Assembly: GCA_040877445.1 (NCBI GenBank)
Contig: JBBDNT010000047.1
Location: 1-39,223, forward strand
Length of the DNA stretch: 39,223 nt
Reading direction: 5' to 3'
DNA from: JBBDNT01 sp040877445
GTDB taxonomy: Bacteria > Planctomycetota > Planctomycetia > Planctomycetales > Planctomycetaceae
This document shows positions 25,633 through 32,736 of this stretch, piece after piece. Position 1 is the stretch's first letter. Each line of letters starts with the position of its first letter. A model generated the notes under the pieces. That model had not been told where the DNA came from. It saw only the letters and a list, made by a program, of their open reading frames with translations, and did not search any database. Both the position numbers and the translations under genes were made by a program.

Positions 25633-26937
25633 ATGTGGACGATCAGCGGTAGCCGAAGCCATCGGGATTGCGAAGGGCACAGCCGGCGGGACTTTCTCAA
25701 GGTCGGGGCCTTGGGCGCGACCGGATTGTCGCTTCCCGCGCTGCTCGCCGAGCGGGCGGACGCCGCCCGCGACGGGAAGCCGGTCAAGGACACCGCGATC
25801 GTCTGGCTGTGGCTGGGAGGCGGTCCGACGCACATCGAGACGTTCGACCCCAAGATGACCGCCCCGGCCGAATACCGCAGCGTCACCGGCGAGGTGAAGA
25901 CCACGCTGCCGGGCGTCACGCTCGGGAAGCACTTCGAGAAGACCGCGCAACAAGCCGACCATTTCGCCTTCGTCCGTTCGTTCGCCCATCGCAACAGCGG
26001 GCACGGCGGAGGCACGCACTGGGTGATGACCGGCTACGACAACCGCGGCATCGACAACGGCGGCCTCCCCTCGCGGCCCTCGATCGGCTCGGTCCTCGCG
26101 AAGCAACGCGGGCCGAATCATCCCGAAAGCGGCATGCCCACCTACGTTCGCGTGGGGGGCATCGGTTCCGACGGGCCGGCGTTTCTCGGGGCGGCCTACG
26201 CTCCCTTCGAGACGAACGGTCCCGCCCGCCGCAACATGGAACTAGTGAGCGCCGAGGCCCGCGTCAACGATCGCCGCAGCCTGCTGGGAAGCGTCGATCG
26301 CTTCCGCCGCGACGCCGACGCCAGCGGACTGATGGACGGTCTCGACGCGTTCGAGCGGCAGGCGTTCGACCTCGTGCTGGGGAACGCGCCCGAGGCGTTC
26401 GATCTCCGCAAGGAGGATCCCAAGCTGGTCGAACGCTACGGCCGCGGTCTGGGCCAGAACCTGCTCACCGCCCGCAGGCTGTGCGAAGCGGGTTGCGGCT
26501 TCGTCACCGTGAGCTACGGCGGCTGGGACAATCACGGCCAGATCGAACAGGCGATGAACCGCCGCGGACCAGACCTCGACAATGCGATGGCGACGTTCGT
26601 CGAGGACGTTCACGCACGCGGATTGCAGGATCGCATTCTGCTGGTGGTGACGGGGGAATTCGGCCGCACGCCGAAGGTCAACCGCAGCGCGGGCCGCGAC
26701 CACTGGGCGCCGTTGAGCACGCTCGCATTGGCCGGCGGCGGGTTGAAGATGGGCCAGACGGTGGGCGAGTCGTCCCCCAAGGCGGAAGTCCCCGCGACGA
26801 CGCCGATTTCGCCGCAGGACTTGATGGCGACGCTGTTCCACGTGCTGGGGATCGACGCCGGCCTGCAATACACCAACCAGGCCGGCCGCCCGGTGTTCAT
26901 GCTGGAAGAGGGGAAGCCGATCGCGGAGTTGGTGTGA
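25633..26937 (+). CDS. Twin-arginine exported DUF1501 protein
   Basis: A 434-residue DUF1501 protein, a large family in planctomycetes related in fold to sulfatases and alkaline phosphatases. The start has an AAGGAG ribosome site. The twin-arginine signal is SRRDFLKVG (17-25) followed by a hydrophobic stretch, so it is exported folded. Family-type segments include 'WLWLGGGPTHIETFDPK', 'RSFAHRNSGHGGGTHWVMTGYD', 'YGGWDNHG' and 'VTGEFGRTP'. They hold the His, Asp and Asn residues likely to bind metal. Many DUF1501 genes are paired with DUF1549/DUF1553 (PSD1) cytochrome-like genes; none is present here. Its substrate is unknown. It is separated from the acyltransferase by 132 bp with its own candidate promoter. 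Confidence 0.92.
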   Translation: MWTISGSRSHRDCEGHSRRDFLKVGALGATGLSLPALLAERADAARDGKPVKDTAIVWLWLGGGPTHIETFDPKMTAPAEYRSVTGEVKTTLPGVTLGKHFEKTAQQADHFAFVRSFAHRNSGHGGGTHWVMTGYDNRGIDNGGLPSRPSIGSVLAKQRGPNHPESGMPTYVRVGGIGSDGPAFLGAAYAPFETNGPARRNMELVSAEARVNDRRSLLGSVDRFRRDADASGLMDGLDAFERQAFDLVLGNAPEAFDLRKEDPKLVERYGRGLGQNLLTARRLCEAGCGFVTVSYGGWDNHGQIEQAMNRRGPDLDNAMATFVEDVHARGLQDRILLVVTGEFGRTPKVNRSAGRDHWAPLSTLALAGGGLKMGQTVGESSPKAEVPATTPISPQDLMATLFHVLGIDAGLQYTNQAGRPVFMLEEGKPIAELV

Positions 26938-26940
26938 CCC

Positions 26941-26989
26941 GGGTCGCCGCCGATCCTGGCGCAGACTCCTTCCGTCATTCCCGCGCAGG
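26941..26989 (+). repeat. 49-bp direct repeat flanking the small membrane gene (left copy)
   Basis: Starts GGGTCGCCGCCGATCCTGGC just after the DUF1501 stop. It matches 27432-27480 at 44 of 49 positions by eye. The two copies flank the small membrane protein gene. Confidence 0.65.
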
Positions 26990-27073
26990 CGGGAATCCAG
27001 CAATCGCCAAAGCGGTCACCCATCGGATCGCCGTCCGCGCATCGACTGGATTCCCGCCTGCGCGGGAATGACG
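26973..27073. repeat. 101-bp element with perfect 28-bp terminal inverted repeats
   Basis: The left end 26973-27000 starts CGTCATTCCCGCGCAGGCGG and is the exact reverse complement of the right end 27046-27073. A 45-bp interior has no gene. Each end also forms a small CCCGC..GCGGG hairpin. A partial right end (CCTGCGCGGGAATGACGCGC) recurs at about 27897-27917, and diverged relatives lie at 30543-30649. It is MITE-like; no transposase is seen. Confidence 0.75.
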
Positions 27074-27109
27074 CGCGTATCGTCGTACATCGAGAAGAAA
27101 AGCACAGCG

Positions 27110-27415
27110 ATGTGGTGGCAAGCGGCGATCGGCGTCTACGCCGGCGGACTCGTCGCTGCGCTCTTGTTATGGGGGGGCGGCTTGATGCGGGCGAATCGAG
27201 GCGACCTGGTTCTCGCCATGTGCCTGTTCGTCGTCCTGACCGTCCTGATGGCGCATGTTCCTCCGCTGGTCGGCACGGGCTGCATTCTTCTCGGGTCGAC
27301 GACGCTCCTTGTCTGGAAGTTCGCCTCGCCGACCCGTCCGCTGAACCGCGGCGACCTCGGAACGTTGTCGGCATTCCTGATCGGCCTCGGCGTCTTCTTG
27401 TGGCTCATCCTGTGA
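27110..27415 (+). CDS. Small polytopic membrane protein
   Basis: A 101-residue protein with four hydrophobic segments: 'AAIGVYAGGLVAALLLWGG', 'LVLAMCLFVVLTVLM', 'GTGCILLGSTTLLVWKF' and 'LSAFLIGLGVFLWLIL'. The Lys/Arg and Asn residues sit in the loops. I chose the ATG at 27110 (MWWQAA) because the upstream in-frame ATG at 27068 lies inside the right arm of the inverted repeat. The family is not recognised. It is flanked by 49-bp direct repeats and by palindromic elements, and has no clear functional neighbour. Confidence 0.55.
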   Translation: MWWQAAIGVYAGGLVAALLLWGGGLMRANRGDLVLAMCLFVVLTVLMAHVPPLVGTGCILLGSTTLLVWKFASPTRPLNRGDLGTLSAFLIGLGVFLWLIL

Positions 27416-27431
27416 GGGGCGTGCCCCCGCC

Positions 27432-27480
27432 GGGTCGCCGGCGATCCTGGCACAGACTCATTCCGTCATTCCGTCGCAGG
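27432..27480 (+). repeat. 49-bp direct repeat flanking the small membrane gene (right copy)
   Basis: Matches 26941-26989 at 44 of 49 positions. It also starts within 20 bp of the preceding stop codon, as the left copy does. Confidence 0.65.
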
Positions 27481-27585
27481 CTCTTTCCGTCATTCATTGC
27501 TTCCAAGTTTCCCGACGCACGTCGAATGGACGAACTCCAAGCGTTCTCGCGGCTCCCCGTCCCGGGTACGACGCACGCCGCGGAG

Positions 27586-27685
27586 CACCCTGAAGGGGTG
27601 CCATTCCAAAGCCCAGGGTCGCGACCGGAGGGAGCGCACCCTGGGTTCTGAGACCGGTGAATCGCCCTCAACCCTGAAAGGGTTG
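27586..27685. repeat. Composite CCCAGGGT palindromic repeat, copy 2
   Basis: Three hairpins in order: CACCCTGAAGGGGTG (27586-27600), CCCAGGGT..ACCCTGGG (27612-27645) and CAACCCTGAAAGGGTTG (27669-27685). The layout matches copy 1 near the window start and copy 3 just downstream. Confidence 0.8.
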
Positions 27686-27740
27686 CACTCCGGGCGGCGC
27701 GACCCGCGTCGCTCCTTGATTACGGTGAAAGTGCAGAGTG

Positions 27741-27840
27741 CAACCCCTTCAGGGTTGATTCGCGAGATGGGGCGGTCAACCCAGGGTGCGCTCGCTGTCG
27801 CTCGCGACCCTGGGCTTTGGAATGCGACCCTTACAGGGTC
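27741..27840. repeat. Composite CCCAGGGT palindromic repeat, copy 3
   Basis: Three hairpins in order: CAACCCCTTCAGGGTTG (27741-27757), CCCAGGGT..ACCCTGGG (27780-27814) and GACCCTTACAGGGTC (27826-27840). Compared with copy 2 the unit is in opposite orientation, with GCGCTCG next to the left core. Confidence 0.8.
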
Positions 27841-28077
27841 GAAATTCGAACGTCCTGCTGCTGGAACACGGAACTGGGAACGACTCGTCATATCGGCCTG
27901 CGCGGGAATGACGCGCGCGGGCGACTCCTTGGCCTTCCCGGCTCGATCCGAGTATAAGGGAAACCGAGGAACGCGCCGCTCCCATCGAACCAGGCGGCGG
28001 CGTTCATTCGAATTCGCCTTTCGCCGCGCATCTCGCCGTTTCCTTTCGTCGTCTTCTTCCGGGTTCACGCTCCGCTC

Positions 28078-28803
28078 ATGGCGACAGTGACTCTGTTGGT
28101 GCCCACGCTCAACGAGATCGAGGGCATGCGGATCATCATGCCGCGCATCGATCCCGGATGGGTCCGGCAGATTCTCGTCGTGGACGGCGGGTCGACCGAC
28201 GGCACCGCCGAGTACGCCCGCGAGCGGGGCTACGACGTGGTCATCCAGGATCAGCCCGGGCTGCGCAAGGCGTATCTCGCGGCATGGCCGCACATCATCG
28301 GCGACGCCGTCATCACCTTCAGCCCGGACGGCAACTCGATTCCCGAACTCATTCCGGACCTGATCCGCAAGTTCGAGGAAGGCGAAGTGACCGGCGCGGG
28401 ATACGACATGGTCATCGCCTCGCGGTATCTCGGCGACGCGAAGAGCGACGACGACGACTGGATCACCGCTTTCGGAAACTGGTTCTACACCCGTTCGGTG
28501 AACTTCCTGCACGGCGGAAAGTACACCGACGTGATGGTCATGTACCGCATCTTCCGCAAGCGGCTGGCGGACGAACTCGAATTGCACGACGATCGCTGGT
28601 ACCGCACGCCCGAGCGGCTGTTCTTCTGCGACATGAGTTGGGAGCCCATGCTCTCCGCCCGCGCCGCGCTGCGGAAGTTGAAGGTCGGCGAGATTCCCGG
28701 CGACGAACCGGCCCGGTTGGGAGGCGTGCGGAAGCTGCTGATCTTCCGCTGGGGGGCCGCGTACTACTTCCAGTTCATTCGGGATTTTCTGCTGTGGCGA
28801 TGA
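28078..28803 (+). CDS. Family 2 glycosyltransferase
   Basis: A 241-residue GT-A fold transferase of family 2, closest by pattern to dolichol-phosphate mannosyltransferase/polyprenyl-glycosyltransferase types. It has 'LLVPTLNEIEGM' at the start, 'ILVVDGGSTDGTAEYA' with the nucleotide-binding Asp, 'GLRKAYLAAW', and 'TFSPDGNS' (in place of the usual D-X-D) before 'ELIPDLI'. A further 'MVIASRYLGD' segment follows. There is no clear membrane segment. Its stop overlaps the start of the membrane protein gene by ATGA, a sign of translational coupling. The pair likely builds or transfers a sugar to a lipid carrier or cell-surface glycan. The acceptor is unknown. Confidence 0.87.
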   Translation: MATVTLLVPTLNEIEGMRIIMPRIDPGWVRQILVVDGGSTDGTAEYARERGYDVVIQDQPGLRKAYLAAWPHIIGDAVITFSPDGNSIPELIPDLIRKFEEGEVTGAGYDMVIASRYLGDAKSDDDDWITAFGNWFYTRSVNFLHGGKYTDVMVMYRIFRKRLADELELHDDRWYRTPERLFFCDMSWEPMLSARAALRKLKVGEIPGDEPARLGGVRKLLIFRWGAAYYFQFIRDFLLWR

Positions 28804-30392
28804 AGGGCGAGCAACCGGCGGCCGGCGGACCCGCTTCGCCGGTCGAAAGCCCCGCGTCCAATGGCGGCCTCTCGTGGCGGCAGCACGCGCTCGTCGTCGC
28901 CGCGATCGTGCTCGCGCCCTCGCTCGCCTATGCCCCGGCGATGAACCGCGTCTTCACCATTCACGACACGCTGTGGTACCTCGCCGAACTCGAAGGCTCG
29001 ACGTCGCTGTGGGACGGGTTGGCGCTGGTGGACTACAACCGCGTGGCGAAATATCAGCAGGGAGACACGCTGCTGTTCCGCCCGGTGTTCTTCGCGTGGT
29101 CGGCGGTGCAGAACGCGGTCGGCGGATACGACCACGTGAAGTGGAACGTGCTCCATCTTGCGGCCCATGTCGGCGTGTGCGTGTGCCTGTACGTGCTCTT
29201 GTTGCGGGTGCAGCCGAGCCTGTTTGCCGGGTTGGCCGCGGTCGCGTTCTCGGTGCATCTGGCGAATTTCGACCTCGTCACGTGGAATCAGCCGGGGGTT
29301 CTGCCGGCGTTCGCCCTGCTGCTTCTGGCGATGGTCGCGGCATCGCCGGCGCTGTCGGGCGAGGGAACGTGGACTCGCGAGGGAAAGGCCGGCTATCTCG
29401 TCTCCATGACGCTCGCATGCTTCGCCTACGAACTGGCGGTGGGAGCGTCGCTGATGGTCGCGGTGATCGCGGCATGGGGAGTCCGCCGCGAAGGCGCCCG
29501 CGCGATGGCGATCCGCGCCGTGCCCGCGGCGGCGCCTTGCCTCGTTTACCTGGCGGTGTTCGCTCTGCGGTGGTGGTTTCTGATCGACTCGGCGAACGTG
29601 GAAACGCAGGCCGTTCCCGATCGAGGTTTCGTCACGAGTGTAGTCGATTCCTTTCGCGTGTCGTTCGAGTACCTGTTGCGGTTCGTCGCGTTCGGTGGGT
29701 TGAATTACGTCGCCGGCGCCTACCAACGCACGGGGTTGGGCCACCACCTGGGGTGGGACTGGCCGGCGTCGGGAGCGAGCCAGGTGCTGGCGGCTGGAAT
29801 CGCGGTGGCGGCGTGGCTGGGATTTTCGCGCGACGCGGTACGCGCGCGCGTCGGGCTGATCGCCCTCGTCCTCGCGACGATCGTGGGGCATGCGTTGATG
29901 TTGTGCCTGGGCCGCGGGTACGACGAAGCCACAAGCCACGGCCACTACATGTACCTGTTCGGCCTGTTCGCCACCGTGCTGGCTTATTCGCTGGTCGATT
30001 GGCGACGACTTCCGCGGAAAAACCGGCAATGGCTGGCGGGACTGCTGCTCGCCGCGACCGCGCTCAACGCCGGATTGGTGCGCGTGTACGCCGAGAATCT
30101 ACATCGAAGCAACGCCCGCGCCCACCACTATTTGTCGGCAATTGCGGAATTCGTCGAGACCCACGAGAACGAACCGAACTTCAGCTTCCGCATCGTCGAT
30201 CCGCCGCACGAACTCGATCCTCGCGTGACGATGACGATCGGCCGGCAGAGCGACCCCCGCGCGCCGACCGTCTCGCCGCGCGCGTCGGAAATTCTGTTCG
30301 CCCGGCACTACCGCGAGACCGATCCGCGGTACGAACTCGAATGGACCGGGGAATCGCTGCGCATTTCCGATCGAACTTCACGCGGCCCGTGA
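28800..30392 (+). CDS. Polytopic membrane protein coupled to GT2
   Basis: A 530-residue protein starting in an ATGA overlap with the glycosyltransferase stop. After a cytoplasmic Pro/Ser-rich start it has about ten or more hydrophobic segments. They begin at 'ALVVAAIVLAPSLAYAPA', continue with 'LHLAAHVGVCVCLYVLLL', 'VLPAFALLLLAMVAA' and 'APCLVYLAVFALRWWFLI', and end near residue 430. An acidic early loop 'NRVFTIHDTLWYLAE' resembles the first periplasmic loop of GT-C sugar transferases, though the DD/DE signature is not clear. A soluble tail of about 100 residues closes the protein. A GT-C-like transferase or glycan-handling protein is the best guess; the family is not certain. Confidence 0.65.
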   Translation: MKGEQPAAGGPASPVESPASNGGLSWRQHALVVAAIVLAPSLAYAPAMNRVFTIHDTLWYLAELEGSTSLWDGLALVDYNRVAKYQQGDTLLFRPVFFAWSAVQNAVGGYDHVKWNVLHLAAHVGVCVCLYVLLLRVQPSLFAGLAAVAFSVHLANFDLVTWNQPGVLPAFALLLLAMVAASPALSGEGTWTREGKAGYLVSMTLACFAYELAVGASLMVAVIAAWGVRREGARAMAIRAVPAAAPCLVYLAVFALRWWFLIDSANVETQAVPDRGFVTSVVDSFRVSFEYLLRFVAFGGLNYVAGAYQRTGLGHHLGWDWPASGASQVLAAGIAVAAWLGFSRDAVRARVGLIALVLATIVGHALMLCLGRGYDEATSHGHYMYLFGLFATVLAYSLVDWRRLPRKNRQWLAGLLLAATALNAGLVRVYAENLHRSNARAHHYLSAIAEFVETHENEPNFSFRIVDPPHELDPRVTMTIGRQSDPRAPTVSPRASEILFARHYRETDPRYELEWTGESLRISDRTSRGP

Positions 30393-30542
30393 GCCCGGAT
30401 TTTCGACGCCGGTTTCGAGCCATGGACGTATTCCATCGGAGTGTCACGATTGACCCGCTGCGCGACGGCGTTGGGGTGAACTACACAGTGTCGACGGCCA
30501 ATCGTGTCATTCCCACTAAGAGCCTGTCCCCTGCGAAGTGCC

Positions 30543-30649
30543 TGCCCTCGCGAAGGCGGGGGCGGGAATCCAGAACCGCGCGGACGCGGGATTCATGCAC
30601 CACACGCCCACTCCCGCACCCTTGGATGCCCGCCTTCGCGGGCATGACG
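30543..30649. repeat. Diverged inverted repeat of the GCGGGAATCCAG family
   Basis: TGCCCTCGCGAAGGCGGGGG and onward (30543-30571) and its mirror CTTGGATGCCCGCCTTCGCG and onward (30621-30649) resemble the perfect element at 26973-27073 with more differences. It lies in the gap between two convergent genes (30393-30671), where no gene was seen. Confidence 0.6.
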
Positions 30650-30671
30650 AATAATCCGGGTGAGCGGTCGA

Positions 30672-31469
30672 TCACCGGCATTCGTCCGCGTCGCTCGCCG
30701 CCTCGAGAAACGCGCGGGCTTCGGCGTACCGTTCCGGTGTGCCGATGTCGAGGAACGGCGCGTCGGTGGGGAACGCCCACAAGCCGCGGTCGATCCAACG
30801 CGGAAACATCTCGCGTTCGAGCGAGACCGGACGAACGCGGGGAATCTCTTCGAGCAGTTCGCGGCCCAGCAAATAGACGCCGGCGTTGATCCACCCCGGC
30901 CCCGTCGCCGTTCGGCCGGCGGTCGATTCGCCCTTCTCGACGAACCGGCCGACGAACCCGCTGTCGTCCAGTTCCACCCGTCCATAGGAAGCGGTGTCGT
31001 CCTGGCGCACCAGCACGATGCCGCCCGCCGCCCCCGATGCGCGGACCGCCGCCACGAAAGCGTGCAAATCCACGCCGCAATACGAATCGCCGTTGAGGAC
31101 CAGCGTCTGGTGCGACGTGAGATGAGGCAGCGCGTGGGCGAGCGCTCCGGCCGTGCCGAGCGGCCGCGGTTCGACGGAATGGATGATTCGCATTCCGGCC
31201 TTCCCCTCGTCTTCATCAGAAAGGCGATGCGTGTCGCCCACGTCGCGCGCGACGTCTTCGGCGCGGTGACCGGTGCATAGGACGGTCGTGCGAATTCCGG
31301 CCCGCGCCAGTCGATCCAGCAGATAGGCGACGAACGGCCGGTCGCCCACTTCGGCCGCCACTTTCTGGCGCTCGCCGATCGCTCCGCGCAACCGCGACCC
31401 CAACCCGCCGGCGAGGATCGCGGCGGTGATGTCGGCCAGCGGGGACGGTCCATGCACTGACGATGGCAT
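30672..31469 (-). CDS. Sugar-1-phosphate nucleotidyltransferase
   Basis: A 265-residue nucleotidyltransferase of the GlmU/RfbA/HddC fold that makes an NDP-sugar from an NTP and a sugar 1-phosphate. It opens with 'AAILAGGLGSRL' (GGLGSRL at 21-27) and a Lys at 36, has 'GTAGAL' (105-110), 'VLNGDSY' (124-130) with the metal-binding Asp, 'WINAGVYLLG' and 'LDIGTPERY'. The size and the IGTPE motif are like the D-glycero-D-manno-heptose 1-phosphate guanylyltransferase (HddC) group, but the sugar cannot be set. It lies 21 bp after the methyltransferase stop, on the same strand. The SDR epimerase on the other side of the restriction module is also on this strand and may have been its original operon partner. 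Confidence 0.85.
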   Translation of the reverse strand: MPSSVHGPSPLADITAAILAGGLGSRLRGAIGERQKVAAEVGDRPFVAYLLDRLARAGIRTTVLCTGHRAEDVARDVGDTHRLSDEDEGKAGMRIIHSVEPRPLGTAGALAHALPHLTSHQTLVLNGDSYCGVDLHAFVAAVRASGAAGGIVLVRQDDTASYGRVELDDSGFVGRFVEKGESTAGRTATGPGWINAGVYLLGRELLEEIPRVRPVSLEREMFPRWIDRGLWAFPTDAPFLDIGTPERYAEARAFLEAASDADECR

Positions 31470-31490
31470 CGCATTCGGATCGCGCGAGGA

Positions 31491-32369
31491 TCAGTAGGTC
31501 AGAAGCAGCCGGTCCGCCACGATCTCGTCTTCAAGGCTGCGTCCTTCCATTTGAAAGCGTTTCAGCATCGAGCGACCGCAGTTCACGAGGATCTCGCGAT
31601 CGAACAACCCATCGGGGATGGGGATGTCGCAGACGTGGTTTCCCGATCTCTTCGTCCCGTCGATGCTCAATGCGACGCGCACGCCTCGGGCCTTGCATTC
31701 CTCGATGACCTCGAAGAGGCGTGTCAGTGCGAATGTCTGAGCGCCATAGAGGATGCTTTGCGTGTGGGTGTACGGCGGATCGCAATACACCAGATCGCCC
31801 GGTCGTGCGGAGCGCATCGCCTCCTGATAATCCATGTGCTGAAAACTCGCCCCGCGCGTTCTCGTTCGCCAGATATCCACGCGCCGCGAAAAGGCCTGCG
31901 GCGCGATGGGCCGATGGATGCCGCAGGGAGTGGACATGTATCCGTCCGCCTGGCGGAAGCGAACGACGCCCCCGTAGCAGGCGCGGCACAGAAACACCAG
32001 ATCGGCGGCGTTCGGGTTCGAGTTGTAGGCCGCCTTGATCCGCTCGTATTCCGCGACCTTGTCTCCCTCCATCACGGTCCGCCACCGCTCGGCGTACCAC
32101 CGTTTGAGGGTCTCCGGATCCGCGTGCAGGGCTTGCCAGATCTCGGCGAGCGGCTTGAACGCGTCCGAGGCGAGGGCGGTCTTCGGCGCCAAAGTTCCCA
32201 ACAGCGCTCCTCCGCCGAGGAAGGGTTCGAAGTAGGTTCCGATCTCCGCCGGAAAATACGACGCGATCTCATGGGCGAATCGCTGCTTGTTGCCGATCCA
32301 CTTCAGAAGTTGAGTCTTGAACGGAGCGATCCGCCGCAGCTCGTCCTGGCCGAACAAAGTCCGCTGCAT
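31491..32369 (-). CDS. D12-class DNA adenine (N6) methyltransferase
   Basis: A 292-residue Dam/D12-type modification enzyme. In the longer 298-residue numbering it shows 'LLKWIGNKQR' (28-36), the AdoMet site 'FEPFLGGG' (53-60) and the catalytic 'DPPY' (203-206). I chose the ATG at 32369 because GGAAGGA lies seven bases upstream; a second in-frame ATG at 32387 would add six residues. It should protect the recognition site of the endonuclease encoded divergently. Site specificity cannot be read from sequence; D12 enzymes of this size include Dam-type (GATC) and EcoRV-type members. Base composition here is visibly less GC-rich than in neighbouring genes, fitting recent acquisition. Confidence 0.9.
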   Translation of the reverse strand: MQRTLFGQDELRRIAPFKTQLLKWIGNKQRFAHEIASYFPAEIGTYFEPFLGGGALLGTLAPKTALASDAFKPLAEIWQALHADPETLKRWYAERWRTVMEGDKVAEYERIKAAYNSNPNAADLVFLCRACYGGVVRFRQADGYMSTPCGIHRPIAPQAFSRRVDIWRTRTRGASFQHMDYQEAMRSARPGDLVYCDPPYTHTQSILYGAQTFALTRLFEVIEECKARGVRVALSIDGTKRSGNHVCDIPIPDGLFDREILVNCGRSMLKRFQMEGRSLEDEIVADRLLLTY

Positions 32370-32478
32370 CTGTGTTCCTTCCGTCATGCGCGCTCATCGA
32401 TGGTGGACCCAGGCGGATCCATCGTAACGCAATGCGCGACGCCCGTCAATATCAGGATTTTGAATATGGGGTCAGTCG
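32370..32478. promoter_or_regulatory. Divergent control region of the restriction-modification module
   Basis: This 109-bp gap separates the methyltransferase from the controller/endonuclease pair. It holds an AT-rich patch with a direct repeat TCAATATCAGG (32446-32456) and TGAATATGGGG (32461-32471), spaced 15 bp. This could form controller binding half-sites, as in other C-protein systems. GGGG at 32468-32471 may act as the ribosome site of the controller gene. Binding is an inference. Confidence 0.45.
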
Positions 32479-32736
32479 ATGTCCAATCCCTCCATGAAGA
32501 AGAGCATTCACTCCTCCGAACAAAAAAACCTGGATCGGCTCCTGCGGCAGATTCGTCTCGGAAAGGGACTTCGGCAGGAGGACCTCGCACGATTGCTTGG
32601 AAAGCCGCAATCGTTCGTCAGCAACTACGAGCGCGGGGAGCGACGGCTCGACCTGCTGGAGGTCCGGCAAATCTGCGAAGCCGTCGGCATTTCCTTGACG
32701 GACTTCGTCCAACGATTCGAGGAATCGCTCCGATGA
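32479..32736 (+). CDS. XRE-family controller (C protein) of the restriction module
   Basis: An 85-residue helix-turn-helix protein. The HTH covers about 25-72, with 'LRQEDLARLLGKPQSFVSNY' (residues 30-49) as the recognition part. Restriction controllers (C proteins) are of this size and fold and delay endonuclease expression after entry into a new cell. Its position directly before the endonuclease, overlapping it by ATGA, supports this role. The start at 32479 has a GGGG ribosome site; an ATG at 32494 has none. It likely binds the divergent region upstream, acting on its own promoter. Confidence 0.85.
   Translation: MSNPSMKKSIHSSEQKNLDRLLRQIRLGKGLRQEDLARLLGKPQSFVSNYERGERRLDLLEVRQICEAVGISLTDFVQRFEESLR

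Larger units (their letters stand above)
27416..28077. other. Dense repeat field without a credible gene
   Basis: This 660-bp spacer holds the right 49-bp direct repeat (27432-27480), two composite CCCAGGGT repeats in series (27586-27685, 27741-27840) and half of a GCGGGAATGACG end (about 27897-27917). Open frames through it are built from repeat sequence. The promoter of the GT2 gene should lie in the last 100 bp or so, but none stands out. Confidence 0.65.

Noticed and set aside
27586..27840. A CRISPR-like array
   Set aside because: The repeats are inverted hairpins of mixed length and not identical direct repeats with unique spacers. No cas gene is nearby.
27497..28090. A 197-residue frame before the GT2 gene
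   Set aside because: Most of it is composite palindromic repeat sequence. It overlaps the GT2 start and has no recognisable fold.
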